Assembly: GCF_001442755.1 (NCBI RefSeq)
Contig: NZ_CP006367.1
Span: 3,100,001-3,164,000 of the forward strand
Direction: 5' to 3'
DNA from: Aureimonas sp. AU20
Lineage (GTDB): Bacteria; Pseudomonadota; Alphaproteobacteria; Rhizobiales; Rhizobiaceae
Length of the DNA stretch: 64,000 nucleotides
Numbering within the stretch: position 1 is the first letter of the stretch; every line of letters starts with the position of its first letter. The notes under the pieces are model-generated. The model was not told the DNA's origin. It saw only the letters and a list, made by a program, of their open reading frames with translations, and did no database searches. Of the stretch, positions 35,346 to 45,270 are shown in pieces. A program made the translations under genes and the position numbers.

Positions 35346-37994
35346 ATGCTGCGAACCGACGACGGACAGATCATCCGGCTCGAAGACTACCGGCCCACCG
35401 ATTTCGTCATCCATCATGTCGAGATGCGGGTCGCGCTGGCGGAGGGCTCGGCGGACGTCTCCACCGACATCGTGCTGGAGCGGCGCGAGGGCGTGCCGGA
35501 AACCGTGCCGCTCGTTCTCGACGGCGACGAACTGGTGCTGACCGGCCTTGCGCTCGACGGCGAGCCGCTGACCGCCGATCGCTTCACCGCGACGCCGGAG
35601 CAGCTGACGATCGAGGATCTGCCGGCCAGCGGCCGCTTCACCCTGCGGATCGAGACGAAGCTCTCGCCCGAAAGCAACACGCAGCTGATGGGTCTCTACC
35701 GCTCCAACGGCGTCTGGTGCACGCAGTGCGAAGCGGAGGGCTTTCGCCGCATCACCTATTTCCTCGACCGGCCGGACGTGCTCGCGACCTATCGCGTGCG
35801 CCTGGAGGCGGCCCGCGCGAGCGCTCCCGTGCTGCTGGCCAATGGCAATCCGGTGGAAGCGGGCGAGCTGGAGGGCGGTCGGCACTTCGCGGTGTGGGAC
35901 GACCCCCATCCCAAGCCCGCCTATCTCTTCGCGCTCGTCGCCGGCGATCTCGATCTTCTGGAAGACCGCTTCACCACGGCGAGCGGGCGCGACGTGCGCC
36001 TCGGCATCTACACGGAGAAGGGCCTGAGCCAACGCGCCGCCTATGCGATGGATGCGCTGAAGCGCTCCATGGTCTGGGACGAGCGGCGCTTCGGGCGCGA
36101 ATACGATCTCGACGTCTTCAACATCGTCGCGATCTCGGATTTCAACATGGGGGCGATGGAGAACAAGGGTCTCAACGTCTTCAACCACAAGTACGTGCTG
36201 CTCGATCCCGACACGGCGACGGACGGCGACTATGCCGGCGTCGAGACCGTCATCGCGCACGAATACTTCCACAACTGGACCGGCAATCGCATCACGTGCC
36301 GGGACTGGTTCCAGCTCTGCCTGAAGGAAGGGCTGACGGTCTTCCGCGATCAGGAATTCTCCGCCGACGAGCGCTCGCGCGCGGTCAAGCGCATCGCCTC
36401 CGTGCATGGGTTGAAGGCGCAGCAGTTCCCGGAGGATCAGGGCCCGCTGCAGCATCCCGTCCGCCCGACGCGCTACCGCGAGATCAACAACTTCTACACC
36501 GCCACCGTCTACGAGAAGGGCGCCGAGCTGGTGCGCATGATCGAGACGATCGTCGGCCCGGACGCCTTTCGCGCCGGCATGGACCTTTATTTCGCGCGCC
36601 ATGACGGCGAGGCCGCGACGATCGAGGATTTCCTCCGCTGCTTCGAGGAAGCGGGACACACCGATCTGTCGCAATTCTCGCTCTGGTATCATCAGGCCGG
36701 CACGCCGGTTTTAAGCGTGACCGAGCGTTTTGCCGACGGGCGGCTGACGCTGCGCCTCGAACAGTCGCTCGCCAAGGGCGCGGCCGGAACCGGCACCGAG
36801 CCCTTCCACATGCCGGTTCGCTTCGGCCTCGTCGGGCCGGGTGGCGAAGACCTGTCGATCGCGCCCCTCGCGGGCGAGGCGGAGGTGGAGGGCGACGTCA
36901 TTCACCTCACCACGCAGAGCGCAGAACTGGTCTTCGAGACCGGCGAGACGCGGCCGCTCGTCTCCATCCTGCGCGACTTCTCCGCCCCCGTGACCCTGCG
37001 CCACGACCAGCCCCGCGAAGCAAAGCTAGCGTTGGCGCGGCTCGACCCCAACCCGTTCGGCCGCTGGCGCGCGCTGACCGATCTCACCGGCGAGATGCTG
37101 CGCGAAGCAGCCCTTGCCGAGACGGCGGGACGCAAGCCGACCTATGACGAGGCCGTGATCGAGGCCCTGTGCCGCTCGGCGGCGGACGAGGCACTGGAGC
37201 CGGCGCTGCGCGCGCTCATGGTGACGCTGCCCGGCGAAGCGGAGATCGCGCGGCTGGTCGGAAGCGACATCGATCCCGAAGCGATTCACCGCGCCCGGCG
37301 CGGCGCTCTCCGCCGGCTCGCGGAAGCGGGCGGCGCGAGTTTCCCGGCGCTGCGCTCAAGCCTTGCCGATGGCGACGCCCCCTTCAGTCCGGACGCGGCG
37401 AGCGCCGGCCGCCGGGCGCTGCGCGCCGCGCTTCTGCCGATCGGCGCCACCACCCTGCCCTCGGCCGAGCCGCTCTTTGCCGAGTTCGAGGCGGCCGGCA
37501 ATATGAGCGACCGGCTCGCCGCCATCACCGCGCTCGTTCATCTCTTCCCCGAGGCGGAGGAAAGCCGGACCGCCCTCGCCGCCTTCTTCGCGCGCTTCGA
37601 AGACGACGCGCTGGTGCTCGACAAGTGGTTCACATTGCAGGCGACGGCCCCGAGTGAGAGCATCGTGGACGCGGTGGAGGCGCTGCGCCGCCATCCCAAG
37701 TTCACGCTCGCCAATCCGAACCGGGCGCGGGCGCTGATCGGCGGATTTGCGACCGGCAACCAGCGCGGCTTCAACCGCGCGGACGGGACGGGCTATCGCT
37801 GGGTGGCCGAACGTCTGGCCGAACTCGACCGCTTGAACCCGCAGACGGCGGCGCGGCTCGCCACGGCCTTCCGCTCCTGGCGCTCCTTCGACGCGCCCCG
37901 GCGCGGGGCGGCCGAGGCGGCGCTGCGCGATCTCGCCGGCCGAGGCGGCCTCTCGCGCGACCTGACGGACATTCTCACCCGAACGCTGGAGTAA
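35346..37994 (+). CDS. pepN: Aminopeptidase N
   Basis: 882-residue zinc metalloprotease of family M1, near the length of E. coli PepN (870). GAMENKG is at 269-275 and the zinc site HEYFHNW at 305-311, with the third ligand Glu328 in KEGLTVFRDQEF, so the active site is complete. It removes N-terminal residues from peptides in the cytoplasm. The C-terminal half (from about 440) is the Ig-like and helical PepN domain. ATG 35346 follows GGAAGG; the frame is open upstream but without homology. It precedes the PleC-like kinase by 279 bases that hold no gene. Confidence 0.94.
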   Translation: MLRTDDGQIIRLEDYRPTDFVIHHVEMRVALAEGSADVSTDIVLERREGVPETVPLVLDGDELVLTGLALDGEPLTADRFTATPEQLTIEDLPASGRFTLRIETKLSPESNTQLMGLYRSNGVWCTQCEAEGFRRITYFLDRPDVLATYRVRLEAARASAPVLLANGNPVEAGELEGGRHFAVWDDPHPKPAYLFALVAGDLDLLEDRFTTASGRDVRLGIYTEKGLSQRAAYAMDALKRSMVWDERRFGREYDLDVFNIVAISDFNMGAMENKGLNVFNHKYVLLDPDTATDGDYAGVETVIAHEYFHNWTGNRITCRDWFQLCLKEGLTVFRDQEFSADERSRAVKRIASVHGLKAQQFPEDQGPLQHPVRPTRYREINNFYTATVYEKGAELVRMIETIVGPDAFRAGMDLYFARHDGEAATIEDFLRCFEEAGHTDLSQFSLWYHQAGTPVLSVTERFADGRLTLRLEQSLAKGAAGTGTEPFHMPVRFGLVGPGGEDLSIAPLAGEAEVEGDVIHLTTQSAELVFETGETRPLVSILRDFSAPVTLRHDQPREAKLALARLDPNPFGRWRALTDLTGEMLREAALAETAGRKPTYDEAVIEALCRSAADEALEPALRALMVTLPGEAEIARLVGSDIDPEAIHRARRGALRRLAEAGGASFPALRSSLADGDAPFSPDAASAGRRALRAALLPIGATTLPSAEPLFAEFEAAGNMSDRLAAITALVHLFPEAEESRTALAAFFARFEDDALVLDKWFTLQATAPSESIVDAVEALRRHPKFTLANPNRARALIGGFATGNQRGFNRADGTGYRWVAERLAELDRLNPQTAARLATAFRSWRSFDAPRRGAAEAALRDLAGRGGLSRDLTDILTRTLE

Positions 37995-38250
37995 GCGTTC
38001 GAAGCAGATCGCCGAACGGGCTGGAACGGCGAAAACCGCTTGATTTCGAAGGGATCGAGGAAATGGCCAAATCGATCTTGCGAAGTCCGAAACTGCAGTG
38101 TTCACGTTTTGTTAAGGCTAAGGGAAGAAAAGCGGGGGAAAGCCCTGTGTGCAGGGCGCAACAGCAAGATTTGAGGCTTGCTTCGACCCTGCTCTTTGCC
38201 TCCCGCAGCGCTGGACAAGCGAGTCGCGCTCTGTTTGATTGACCCCTGAG

Positions 38251-38269
38251 TCGGGCTGGCGGAGCCCGA
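38251..38269 (+). promoter_or_regulatory. Hairpin covering the ribosome site of the PleC-like kinase
   Basis: TCGGGCT (38251-38257) pairs with AGCCCGA (38263-38269) around a GGCGG loop. The GGAG of the putative ribosome site (38261-38264) for ATG 38274 lies in the loop and 3' arm, so folding could limit translation. Confidence 0.3.
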
Positions 38270-38273
38270 TTTC

Positions 38274-40643
38274 ATGGACGGCGGACGAGGGGTCGGTTGG
38301 ATGAGGTCGGACGCTTCGAGCGTACCGGCAAGAGCGGATTCGTCCCGAATTTCGGGCTGGGTCCGCAGCTTGTCGCAAAGAGTTTCACACCCAGCTCTCC
38401 TGTCGTTTCGTGATCGTCTGGGCGAATACGAGCCCACTTTGCGCGGCCTGATCCCCTATTGCGTCATCGCCTTCCTGGTAATCATGGCGCTGGTTCGCAT
38501 CATCTCCGCGATCGACGAGCGGGACGCGATCGAGGCGCGGGCCGCCAACGAGTTGCGCATCGTGGCGAGCCTCCTGCGCGCCGAGGAAGCCGGCTTCGAC
38601 CCGGCCTTGGCCGATCCGCGCCAGCGCGCCAGCCAGCTTCTCACCTCGACCCTTCCTCTCTTCCTGAAGGACGACGGGCTCGCCGCCCTCGTCACCGATC
38701 GGCAGGGCCGCGTCGTCGCGACCACCATCGGCCAGGAAGCCACGCTCGGCCACAGCCTCGACACGGTGCTGGACGGCAGCCAACCCTTGAGCGTTTTCGG
38801 CGAGCGAGCGGGCGTCATGTCCGTGCGCCTTGGCGGCCAACAGGCGCAGGCAACCGCTGCGCTCCTGACCGAGCCGCTCGGCAGCGTCGTGCTCGTGCGC
38901 GTGGAATCGCAGATGTTCGCCGACTGGCGCCGCACGGCTTCGCTCAGCGTCACGCTCTTCTGCCTCACCTGCCTCGTCTTCCTCGCCATTCTCGTGGCCT
39001 ACTACCGGCAAGCCGTGCGAGCCGGCATGGCCGACAGGCTGCTTCTCGACCAGCATCGTCGGGTGGAAACGGCCCTGTCGCGTGGCCGCTGCGGCTTGTG
39101 GGACTGGGATCTGGCGCGCGGTCGCATGTACTGGTCGCGCTCTATGTACGAAATCCTCGGCATGGCGCCGCGTGAGGAGGTTCTGTCCTTCTCCGAGGTC
39201 GCCGCGCTTCTCCATCCCGAGGATGGGTCCTTCTTCGAGTTCGCCCGGCAGATCGCTTCGGGCTCGGTCGGCCATTTCGAGCGCTCCTTCCGGATGCGAC
39301 GGGCCGACGGGCAGTTCCTTTGGCTGCGCGCGCGCGCCGAAGTGGTGCGCACGCCCGACAACGAGATTCATCTGATCGGCGTCGCCGTCGATGTCAGCGA
39401 GAACCAGCTTCTGGCGCGCATGACCGACGAGGCGAACACGCGCCTCCAGAACGCCATCGAGAACATTTCCGAGACCTTCGTCCTGTGGGACGCGGACAAG
39501 CGCCTGGTGCTCTGCAACTCGAAATATCAGGAAGTCTTCGGCCTCACCGACGCGGACGTGCAGATCGGCACCGCATTCGAAGTCGTGCGCGCCAAGGGGC
39601 GCAAGCCGATCGCCGAGCGCAAGCTCACCAGCTCCACCTTCGTGCAGGGCGAGCGCGCTTCCGAGACGCTTCTGGCGGACGGGCGGTGGCTGCAGATTTC
39701 CCAGCGCAGCATGCCGGACGGAAGCCATGTCGCGATCGGCACCGACGTCACGCAGTTGAAAGTTCACCAGGAGCGGCTGAGCGATTCCGAGCGCCGCCTC
39801 ATGGCGACGATCAACGACCTTTCCGCCTCGCGGCGCGACGCCGAAACCAAAGCGCGCGAGCTGGCTGAACTGAATCACAAATACATCGTGGAAAAGGAGC
39901 GCGCCGAGAGCGCCAACCAGGCGAAGACCACCTTCCTCGCCAATATGAGCCACGAGCTTCGCACGCCGCTCAACGCCATCATCGGCTTTTCCGAGATCAT
40001 GCACGAGGAAAGCTTCGGCCCGATCGGCAACGCCAAATATACGGAATACGCCGCCGACATCCATCAGAGCGGCCATTACCTCCTGAAGCTCATCAACGAC
40101 ATTCTCGACATGTCGAAGATCGAGGCCGGCCGCATGGTGCTGGCCCGCGAGCTGGTCGATTTCCCCGCAATCCTGGCGGAAGCGACCAAGATCGTCGAAG
40201 TCCAGGCCGGGTCGAAGAACCTGCGGCTGCGCGTGGAGAGCCCTGACAATCTCACCCTGATCGGCGATCGCCGGGCGGCCAAGCAGATCCTTCTCAACCT
40301 CATCGCCAATGCCGTGAAATTCACCGGCGCGGGCGGCGAAGTGCGCGTGCGCTCGCGGGTGAGGCAGGGGCATGTGGTCGTGACCATCGCCGACAACGGT
40401 ATCGGCATTCCCCGTTCGGCGCTGAAAAGCCTCGGTCGCCCCTTCGAGCAGGTGGAGAACGAGTTGACACGCACCCACAAGGGCACCGGGCTCGGACTTG
40501 CGATCGCGCGTTCGTTGGTGGAACTGCAGGGCGGGCGGATGCGCATCGCCTCGACGCCGGGCCAAGGAACGGCCGTGTCGATCCGCCTCCCCTGCGCGGA
40601 AGACGGCGAGATGCAGAGCCCGCTGATCTCCGTCGCCGCCTGA
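38274..40643 (+). CDS. pleC: PleC-like PAS sensor histidine kinase
   Basis: 789 residues: membrane helices at about 58-78 and 226-246 flank a periplasmic domain, then two PAS domains (about 275-390 and 395-500), a short coiled coil, HisKA with His560 in NMSHELRTPLNAIIGFSEIM and a HATPase domain with NLIANAVKFT, DNGIGIP and GTGLGLAIA. The stretch FGPIGNAKYTEYAADIHQSG is typical of the PleC/DivJ/PdhS group that phosphorylates or dephosphorylates DivK and PleD in the alphaproteobacterial cell cycle. No receiver domain is attached. Placement next to glnE agrees with my memory of the Rhizobiaceae pleC locus. Orthology to PleC rather than to a paralogue is likely but not proven. Confidence 0.8.
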   Translation: MDGGRGVGWMRSDASSVPARADSSRISGWVRSLSQRVSHPALLSFRDRLGEYEPTLRGLIPYCVIAFLVIMALVRIISAIDERDAIEARAANELRIVASLLRAEEAGFDPALADPRQRASQLLTSTLPLFLKDDGLAALVTDRQGRVVATTIGQEATLGHSLDTVLDGSQPLSVFGERAGVMSVRLGGQQAQATAALLTEPLGSVVLVRVESQMFADWRRTASLSVTLFCLTCLVFLAILVAYYRQAVRAGMADRLLLDQHRRVETALSRGRCGLWDWDLARGRMYWSRSMYEILGMAPREEVLSFSEVAALLHPEDGSFFEFARQIASGSVGHFERSFRMRRADGQFLWLRARAEVVRTPDNEIHLIGVAVDVSENQLLARMTDEANTRLQNAIENISETFVLWDADKRLVLCNSKYQEVFGLTDADVQIGTAFEVVRAKGRKPIAERKLTSSTFVQGERASETLLADGRWLQISQRSMPDGSHVAIGTDVTQLKVHQERLSDSERRLMATINDLSASRRDAETKARELAELNHKYIVEKERAESANQAKTTFLANMSHELRTPLNAIIGFSEIMHEESFGPIGNAKYTEYAADIHQSGHYLLKLINDILDMSKIEAGRMVLARELVDFPAILAEATKIVEVQAGSKNLRLRVESPDNLTLIGDRRAAKQILLNLIANAVKFTGAGGEVRVRSRVRQGHVVVTIADNGIGIPRSALKSLGRPFEQVENELTRTHKGTGLGLAIARSLVELQGGRMRIASTPGQGTAVSIRLPCAEDGEMQSPLISVAA

Positions 40644-40681
40644 TCGGCGCGAGGCGACGGCGACATCTCCTGATAAGACGT

Positions 40682-40849
40682 TAGAGCACCTAACAAAAAT
40701 CTCATGGGGTCGGCTGGCCGGGTCTTTTCGACGCTGATGTCCTCGCGAATGCTCACCGATGCCGCCGGCATCGACTGCGCTTCGCTCCTCGTCCTCGAAC
40801 GAAACTTCCTCGCCCATCCTCCGCCCAGAGATTTTGTTAGGCGCTATTA
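40682..40849 (-). repeat. Dispersed ~165-bp element, diverged copy 3
   Basis: Lies between the convergent pleC-like and glnE genes. Its ends, GCACCTAACAAAAATCTC at the left and the complement of GAGATTTTGTTAGGCGC at the right, form imperfect inverted repeats. Read on the minus strand, the core CGATGCCGGCGGCATCGG matches copies 1 and 2 with a loop change that keeps the hairpin, while the terminal sequences differ. The right end includes the TAA stop codon of glnE (40847-40849). In this position it could act as a two-way terminator. Confidence 0.65.
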
Positions 40850-43822
40850 GCCGGCCGGTAGCCGGTCGTCCCCCACCCCTTCGAAGGGGATCAACGCGGT
40901 GAAGGCCGCGCGCGTTCGGTGAGCCAAATCCTGGATATGCGGCTCGATGCCGGACGGGTCCGCCAGATCCAGCGCGCGGGCCAGCCGTTCCGAAAGGCCC
41001 GCCGGCAGGTCCTCGACCCGGAAGGCCGTGCCCGGGCCGAGGCGCAGGAGCTGCACGACGCGCGTCAGATCGGCCATCGCAGCCGGCAGCGCGTCCACGC
41101 CCGGCGTGTCGGGTTGGCGACGGACGAGCTCCGTCAGCACCCGCTCGGTGTTGCGGCCGATGAAGTCCAGCGGCACGATCCCCGACAGGATCGACCATTG
41201 CGCGATAAACTCGAGATCGGTGAGGCCGCCGACCAGCCGCTTGAGATCGAGCGGCCCACGAGCGGGCTTCTGCACCTCCAGCCGCGCCCGCATGTCGGCG
41301 ATGTCGTAACGCAGCAGCGGATCGGCGGCATGGCTTTCGATTGCCGCCTGGATCGCGGCGCGGATTTCCTCGGTCAGAGCGGGATCGCCAGCGAGCGGGC
41401 GCGAGCGCGTCAGCGCCATGCGCTCCCAGGTCCAGGCCTCCCGCTGATACTTGCGGAAAGCATCGATATGGGTGGCGAGCGGCCCCTTGTTGCCCGAGGG
41501 CCGAAGGCGGAAATCCACCTCGTAGAGCACCCCGTCCGCCATCGGCGCGGTCAAGGCCGCGATCAGCCGTTGGGTCAGCCGGGTGTAATAGGTCGAGACC
41601 GGCAAGGGCCTGTCGCCGTCCGAGGTCTCGGCCTCGGCATCGTGGTCGTAGAGCAGCATGAGATCGACATCGGAGCTTGCGGTCAGCTCCCCGCTGCCAA
41701 GACGCCCAAGGCCGAGCACCACCAGCCGCCCGCCCGGAACCGTGCCATGGGCGCGGCGGAACTCCGCCTCCACCGCCTCTACCAGCGCCGCCAGCGCCGC
41801 ATCGGCGAGCGCCGTGAAGGCTGCGCCGGCCACCTCTCCCTCGATCGCACCGGCCAGAAGCCGGATGCCAACGAGAAAGCGCTGCTCGGAGGCGAAGATG
41901 CGAAGTCGGGCCAGACGCTCCTCGAAGAAGGGCGCGTCGCGAAGAAAGGTGCCGAGCCGCTCGCGCAAGAGCGCCCGGGTCGGGATCTCGCGATAGAAAG
42001 CGGGGTCGAGCAGCGCGTCGAACACATGCGGGCGCAGCGCGATCGTGTCGGCAAGGCGCGGCGCGGCGGTGATCGCCAGCGCCAGAAGATCGAGAAGCCG
42101 TGGGTTGGAGGCGATCAGCGAGAAGAATTGTAGGCCCGAGGGCAGGCCGAAGAGGAAACGGTCGAAGCCCGCCAGCGCGGCGTCCGGGTCCCGCCCCCTG
42201 GCGAAGGCTTCCAGAAGCGAGGGCAGGACGCGCACTAGCTGGTCTCGCGCCGCGTCCGAGCGGGTGGCGCGATAGCGCCCGCTCGCCCAGCCATGGACGA
42301 TGCGGCCGATATCGCCGAGGCGGCGATAGCCGATCTGGCCGAGCCATTCGAGCGCGGCAGGATCTTCCGCGTCGGAAAGAAGCGCGACCGCACCCTCGTT
42401 CGTCCTCGCCGGGGCGTGACCGGCAAAAAGCGCGGAAAACCGTGCCTCGACCGTTTCCAGCCGTTCGACCAGCGCGCGAGAGAACTCCTCCAACGTCGCG
42501 AAGTTGCAAAGGCGTGCGATGCGCAGGAGATCGATCTCCGCCTCCGGCAACGTATGGGTCTGCTCGTCCGCGACCATCTGAACGGCGTGCTCGACGCGGC
42601 GCAGGAACCAATAGGCCCCGGTCATCTCCTCGGCGGCGTCCCGCTCGATCCAGCCCTCCTCGGCGAGCCGCGCCAGCGCCTCGTCGGTTCGGCGCAGACG
42701 AAGGGACGGGTTGCGCCCGCCGGCGATGAGCTGCTGGGCCTGCGCGAAGAACTCGATCTCGCGAATGCCACCACGCCCGAGCTTCACGTTCTGCCCGGCC
42801 ACCATGATGCTCTCGAAGCCGCGATGGCGGTCGATACGCATTTTCATGGCGTGGATGTCGCCGATCGCCACGAAGTCGAGATAGCGGCGCCAGACGAAGG
42901 GCGTAATGTCGCGAAGAAAGGCCGCTGCCGCCTCTGCGTCGCCCGCAATGGGTCGCGCCTTGATCATCGCCGCGCGCTCCCAGTCGCGCCCAGCGCCCTC
43001 GTAATACACGAGCGCGGTCGGCACCGGCACGGCGAGCGGCATGGCGGAGGGGTCGGGGCGCAGGCGCAGGTCGGTGCGGAAGACGTAGCCGTCCTTGGTG
43101 CGCTCGCCTATCATCTTCACCAGACGGCGTGCGAGGCGCGAATAAAGCTCGACGCTTTCGGGCGGGTCGAGCACCGCCTCGGCCTCCGGCTCGAACAGAA
43201 CCACGAGGTCGATATCGCTGGAATAGTTCAGCTCCTCGCCGCCGAGCTTGCCCATGCCGAGCACGAAGAGGCCCGAGCCCTGTTCGGGAACGGCGGAGTT
43301 GGGCAGCTTCAGACTGCCCTTTCGATCGAGATCGAGAAGGCAGAAGCGAACCGCCCTCGTCACCGCCGCCTGCGCGAGGCGCGATAGGTGGCACGTCGTA
43401 ACGGCGGGCGTCGCCGCGCCGAACAGATCGCGCAGCGCGATCAGAAAGCAGGCCTCGTTCTTGGCCTGCCGCAGCTCGGTCATGATGCCGGCTTCGCTGG
43501 CGCCGTCCGGAATCGGAGCCTCCAGGCTGGCAACCAGCGCCTCCACCCGCTCACCCGCATCCTCGTCGAACAGATGGTCTAGCCATTGTGGCCCGCGCAG
43601 GGCCAGCCCTTCCAGATGCGTGGACAAGGACAGTGCAGCGCCCAAACGCTCGCGATCGGCATCGAAACCATCTGCGCCGAGCCAAGCGACCAGCCTGTTC
43701 AGCCGCTGTGCCCCAGCCGCAACCGCCAGATCGGACAGGCAGGCGCTGGCCTTTTCAGCCGTCATCGGCACCAGCGGCAGCGTGCCTCCCAGACGCAGCG
43801 CGCCCAAAGCCTCATCCCTCAT
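40847..43822 (-). CDS. glnE: Bifunctional glutamine synthetase adenylyltransferase / adenylyl-removing enzyme
   Basis: 991-residue GlnE, which adenylylates glutamine synthetase when nitrogen is plentiful and removes the AMP when it is scarce, directed by PII proteins. It contains two nucleotidyltransferase domains: the N-terminal deadenylylase with GMGKLGGEELNYSSDIDL (metal Asp at about 203 and 205) and the C-terminal adenylyltransferase with GLGRLGSGELTASSDVDL near residue 715. Both Asp pairs are intact. ATG 43822 overlaps the end of the upstream histidine kinase gene by 11 bases, so translation is probably coupled. Its stop codon lies in the end of a dispersed repeat. Confidence 0.94.
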   Translation of the reverse strand: MRDEALGALRLGGTLPLVPMTAEKASACLSDLAVAAGAQRLNRLVAWLGADGFDADRERLGAALSLSTHLEGLALRGPQWLDHLFDEDAGERVEALVASLEAPIPDGASEAGIMTELRQAKNEACFLIALRDLFGAATPAVTTCHLSRLAQAAVTRAVRFCLLDLDRKGSLKLPNSAVPEQGSGLFVLGMGKLGGEELNYSSDIDLVVLFEPEAEAVLDPPESVELYSRLARRLVKMIGERTKDGYVFRTDLRLRPDPSAMPLAVPVPTALVYYEGAGRDWERAAMIKARPIAGDAEAAAAFLRDITPFVWRRYLDFVAIGDIHAMKMRIDRHRGFESIMVAGQNVKLGRGGIREIEFFAQAQQLIAGGRNPSLRLRRTDEALARLAEEGWIERDAAEEMTGAYWFLRRVEHAVQMVADEQTHTLPEAEIDLLRIARLCNFATLEEFSRALVERLETVEARFSALFAGHAPARTNEGAVALLSDAEDPAALEWLGQIGYRRLGDIGRIVHGWASGRYRATRSDAARDQLVRVLPSLLEAFARGRDPDAALAGFDRFLFGLPSGLQFFSLIASNPRLLDLLALAITAAPRLADTIALRPHVFDALLDPAFYREIPTRALLRERLGTFLRDAPFFEERLARLRIFASEQRFLVGIRLLAGAIEGEVAGAAFTALADAALAALVEAVEAEFRRAHGTVPGGRLVVLGLGRLGSGELTASSDVDLMLLYDHDAEAETSDGDRPLPVSTYYTRLTQRLIAALTAPMADGVLYEVDFRLRPSGNKGPLATHIDAFRKYQREAWTWERMALTRSRPLAGDPALTEEIRAAIQAAIESHAADPLLRYDIADMRARLEVQKPARGPLDLKRLVGGLTDLEFIAQWSILSGIVPLDFIGRNTERVLTELVRRQPDTPGVDALPAAMADLTRVVQLLRLGPGTAFRVEDLPAGLSERLARALDLADPSGIEPHIQDLAHRTRAAFTALIPFEGVGDDRLPAG

Positions 43823-45239
43823 CGCCGGCCCTTCCCCCCTCGGACGGTATCGAAAGACGAACGATAAGGCCGGGAGCGGCATCGTCCAGCGCCATCGTGC
43901 CTTCGTGGATGCCGGCAATGGCCTGGACCAGCGAGAGGCCGAGACCGGAGCCGGGCTTGGTGCGGCTTTCGTCCAGCCGGTAGAAGCGCTCCAGCACGCG
44001 CACGCGCTTGTCGGCGGGAATGCCCGGGCCGTTGTCGGCGACCTCCAGTCGGAAGCCGTGATCCTCGGGCGCGAGGGCCACTCGGATGGCGAGCGGCCCC
44101 TCGGCCGGCACGCCATACTTCAACGCATTGTCGATGAGATTCGAAAGCGCCTGGGCGATGAGTTCGCGGCTGACCTCGGCCGTGAGGCTGTCCGGCGCTT
44201 CGACCGCCAGCGTGCCGCCGGCATCCTCGGCCAAAGGTTCGTAGAGTTCGGTCACGTCGCGCACGATGGCCGCGATGTCGGCCTTCGTCTTCAAGGCCGG
44301 ATGCGAGCCGGCCTCGACGCGGCTGATCATCAGGAGCGCGTCGAAAGTGCGGATCATGCCGTCCGCCTCGGCCATGACGCCTTCAAGCGCACCGCGCAGC
44401 TCGCCGGACGAGGCGTCCTCGGAGCCGCGCAAGGCGGCCTCTACGCGGTTGCGAAGCCGCGTCAGCGGCGTTTTCAGATCGTGGGCGATATTGTCGGAGA
44501 CCTGCCGCAGACCTTCCTGCAGATGCGAGATGCGGGTCAGCAGCAGATTGAGATTTTCCGACAGCCGGTCGAACTCGTCGCCCGTGCCGGCCACCGGCAG
44601 GCGCTCGCCGAGATCGCCCCCCATGATGCGGGCGGTGGCGACCGACATGTTGTCCAGCCGATGCAGCGCCGTGCGACCGACCAGGAACCAAGCGATCAGC
44701 GCGCCGACGCTCATAAGGCCGAGCGCCAGAATCAGCGCGTTGCGCACCACGAGACGAATGCGGTCGAGCTCGGTCTGGTCTTGCCCAACAAGAATTCGCA
44801 GTCCGTTGGGAAGCTGGATCACCTGCGCGATCGCCGTATGGTAGCGGTCGCTCGGGTCCTCCGTGAAGCGCGCATAGCGAAAGGCGCTGCCGACGAAGCC
44901 GGGATCGTCGAGAACGCCCGCCTCCAGGCTTTCGACATTGCCAGCCAGGATGCGCCCAGTGGCGTCCGTCATGAGATAGAGCGAAGCGCCGGGCTGGCGC
45001 GAACGGCGGTCGATCGAGCGCACCAGACCGACGATGCCGGCATTCTGATAGACGCGGCCGAGTTCGCCGATCTCCTCGTTGATCGTGTCACGGTTCTGCG
45101 TCTGGAGAATCGAGACAGCCGAGCCCGTCACGTAGAAGAGCAGAATACCGGCGAAGACCGCAAAGAGGCTGAGATAGATCGCCGACAGGCGAAAGGCGGT
45201 GACCCGCCAGATGTCACGGATACGGGCCATGGTGCGCAT
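43812..45239 (-). CDS. HAMP-domain sensor histidine kinase
   Basis: 475-residue OmpR-type partner kinase: TM1 at about 15-40, a periplasmic domain of about 120 residues, TM2 at about 165-190, HAMP, HisKA with His253 in DNIAHDLKTPLTRLRNR, and a HATPase domain with NLIDNALKYG, DNGPGIP and GSGLGLSLV. The signal sensed is unknown. It lies 31 bases downstream of its likely response regulator and overlaps glnE. The pair sits beside degP, and from memory it is found there in other Rhizobiales too. ATG 45227 is an alternative start. Confidence 0.9.
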   Translation of the reverse strand: MRTMARIRDIWRVTAFRLSAIYLSLFAVFAGILLFYVTGSAVSILQTQNRDTINEEIGELGRVYQNAGIVGLVRSIDRRSRQPGASLYLMTDATGRILAGNVESLEAGVLDDPGFVGSAFRYARFTEDPSDRYHTAIAQVIQLPNGLRILVGQDQTELDRIRLVVRNALILALGLMSVGALIAWFLVGRTALHRLDNMSVATARIMGGDLGERLPVAGTGDEFDRLSENLNLLLTRISHLQEGLRQVSDNIAHDLKTPLTRLRNRVEAALRGSEDASSGELRGALEGVMAEADGMIRTFDALLMISRVEAGSHPALKTKADIAAIVRDVTELYEPLAEDAGGTLAVEAPDSLTAEVSRELIAQALSNLIDNALKYGVPAEGPLAIRVALAPEDHGFRLEVADNGPGIPADKRVRVLERFYRLDESRTKPGSGLGLSLVQAIAGIHEGTMALDDAAPGLIVRLSIPSEGGRAGDEG

Positions 45240-45270
45240 GGGATGCGGCGGGGCGACGCGCTACGAGCGC

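Noticed and set aside
38385..43394. Open frame of more than 1,600 codons on the minus strand
   Set aside because: It runs antisense through the PleC-like gene and out of frame through glnE, crosses the repeat, and has Arg/Gly/Ala-rich composition without any domain; it is a product of high G+C.
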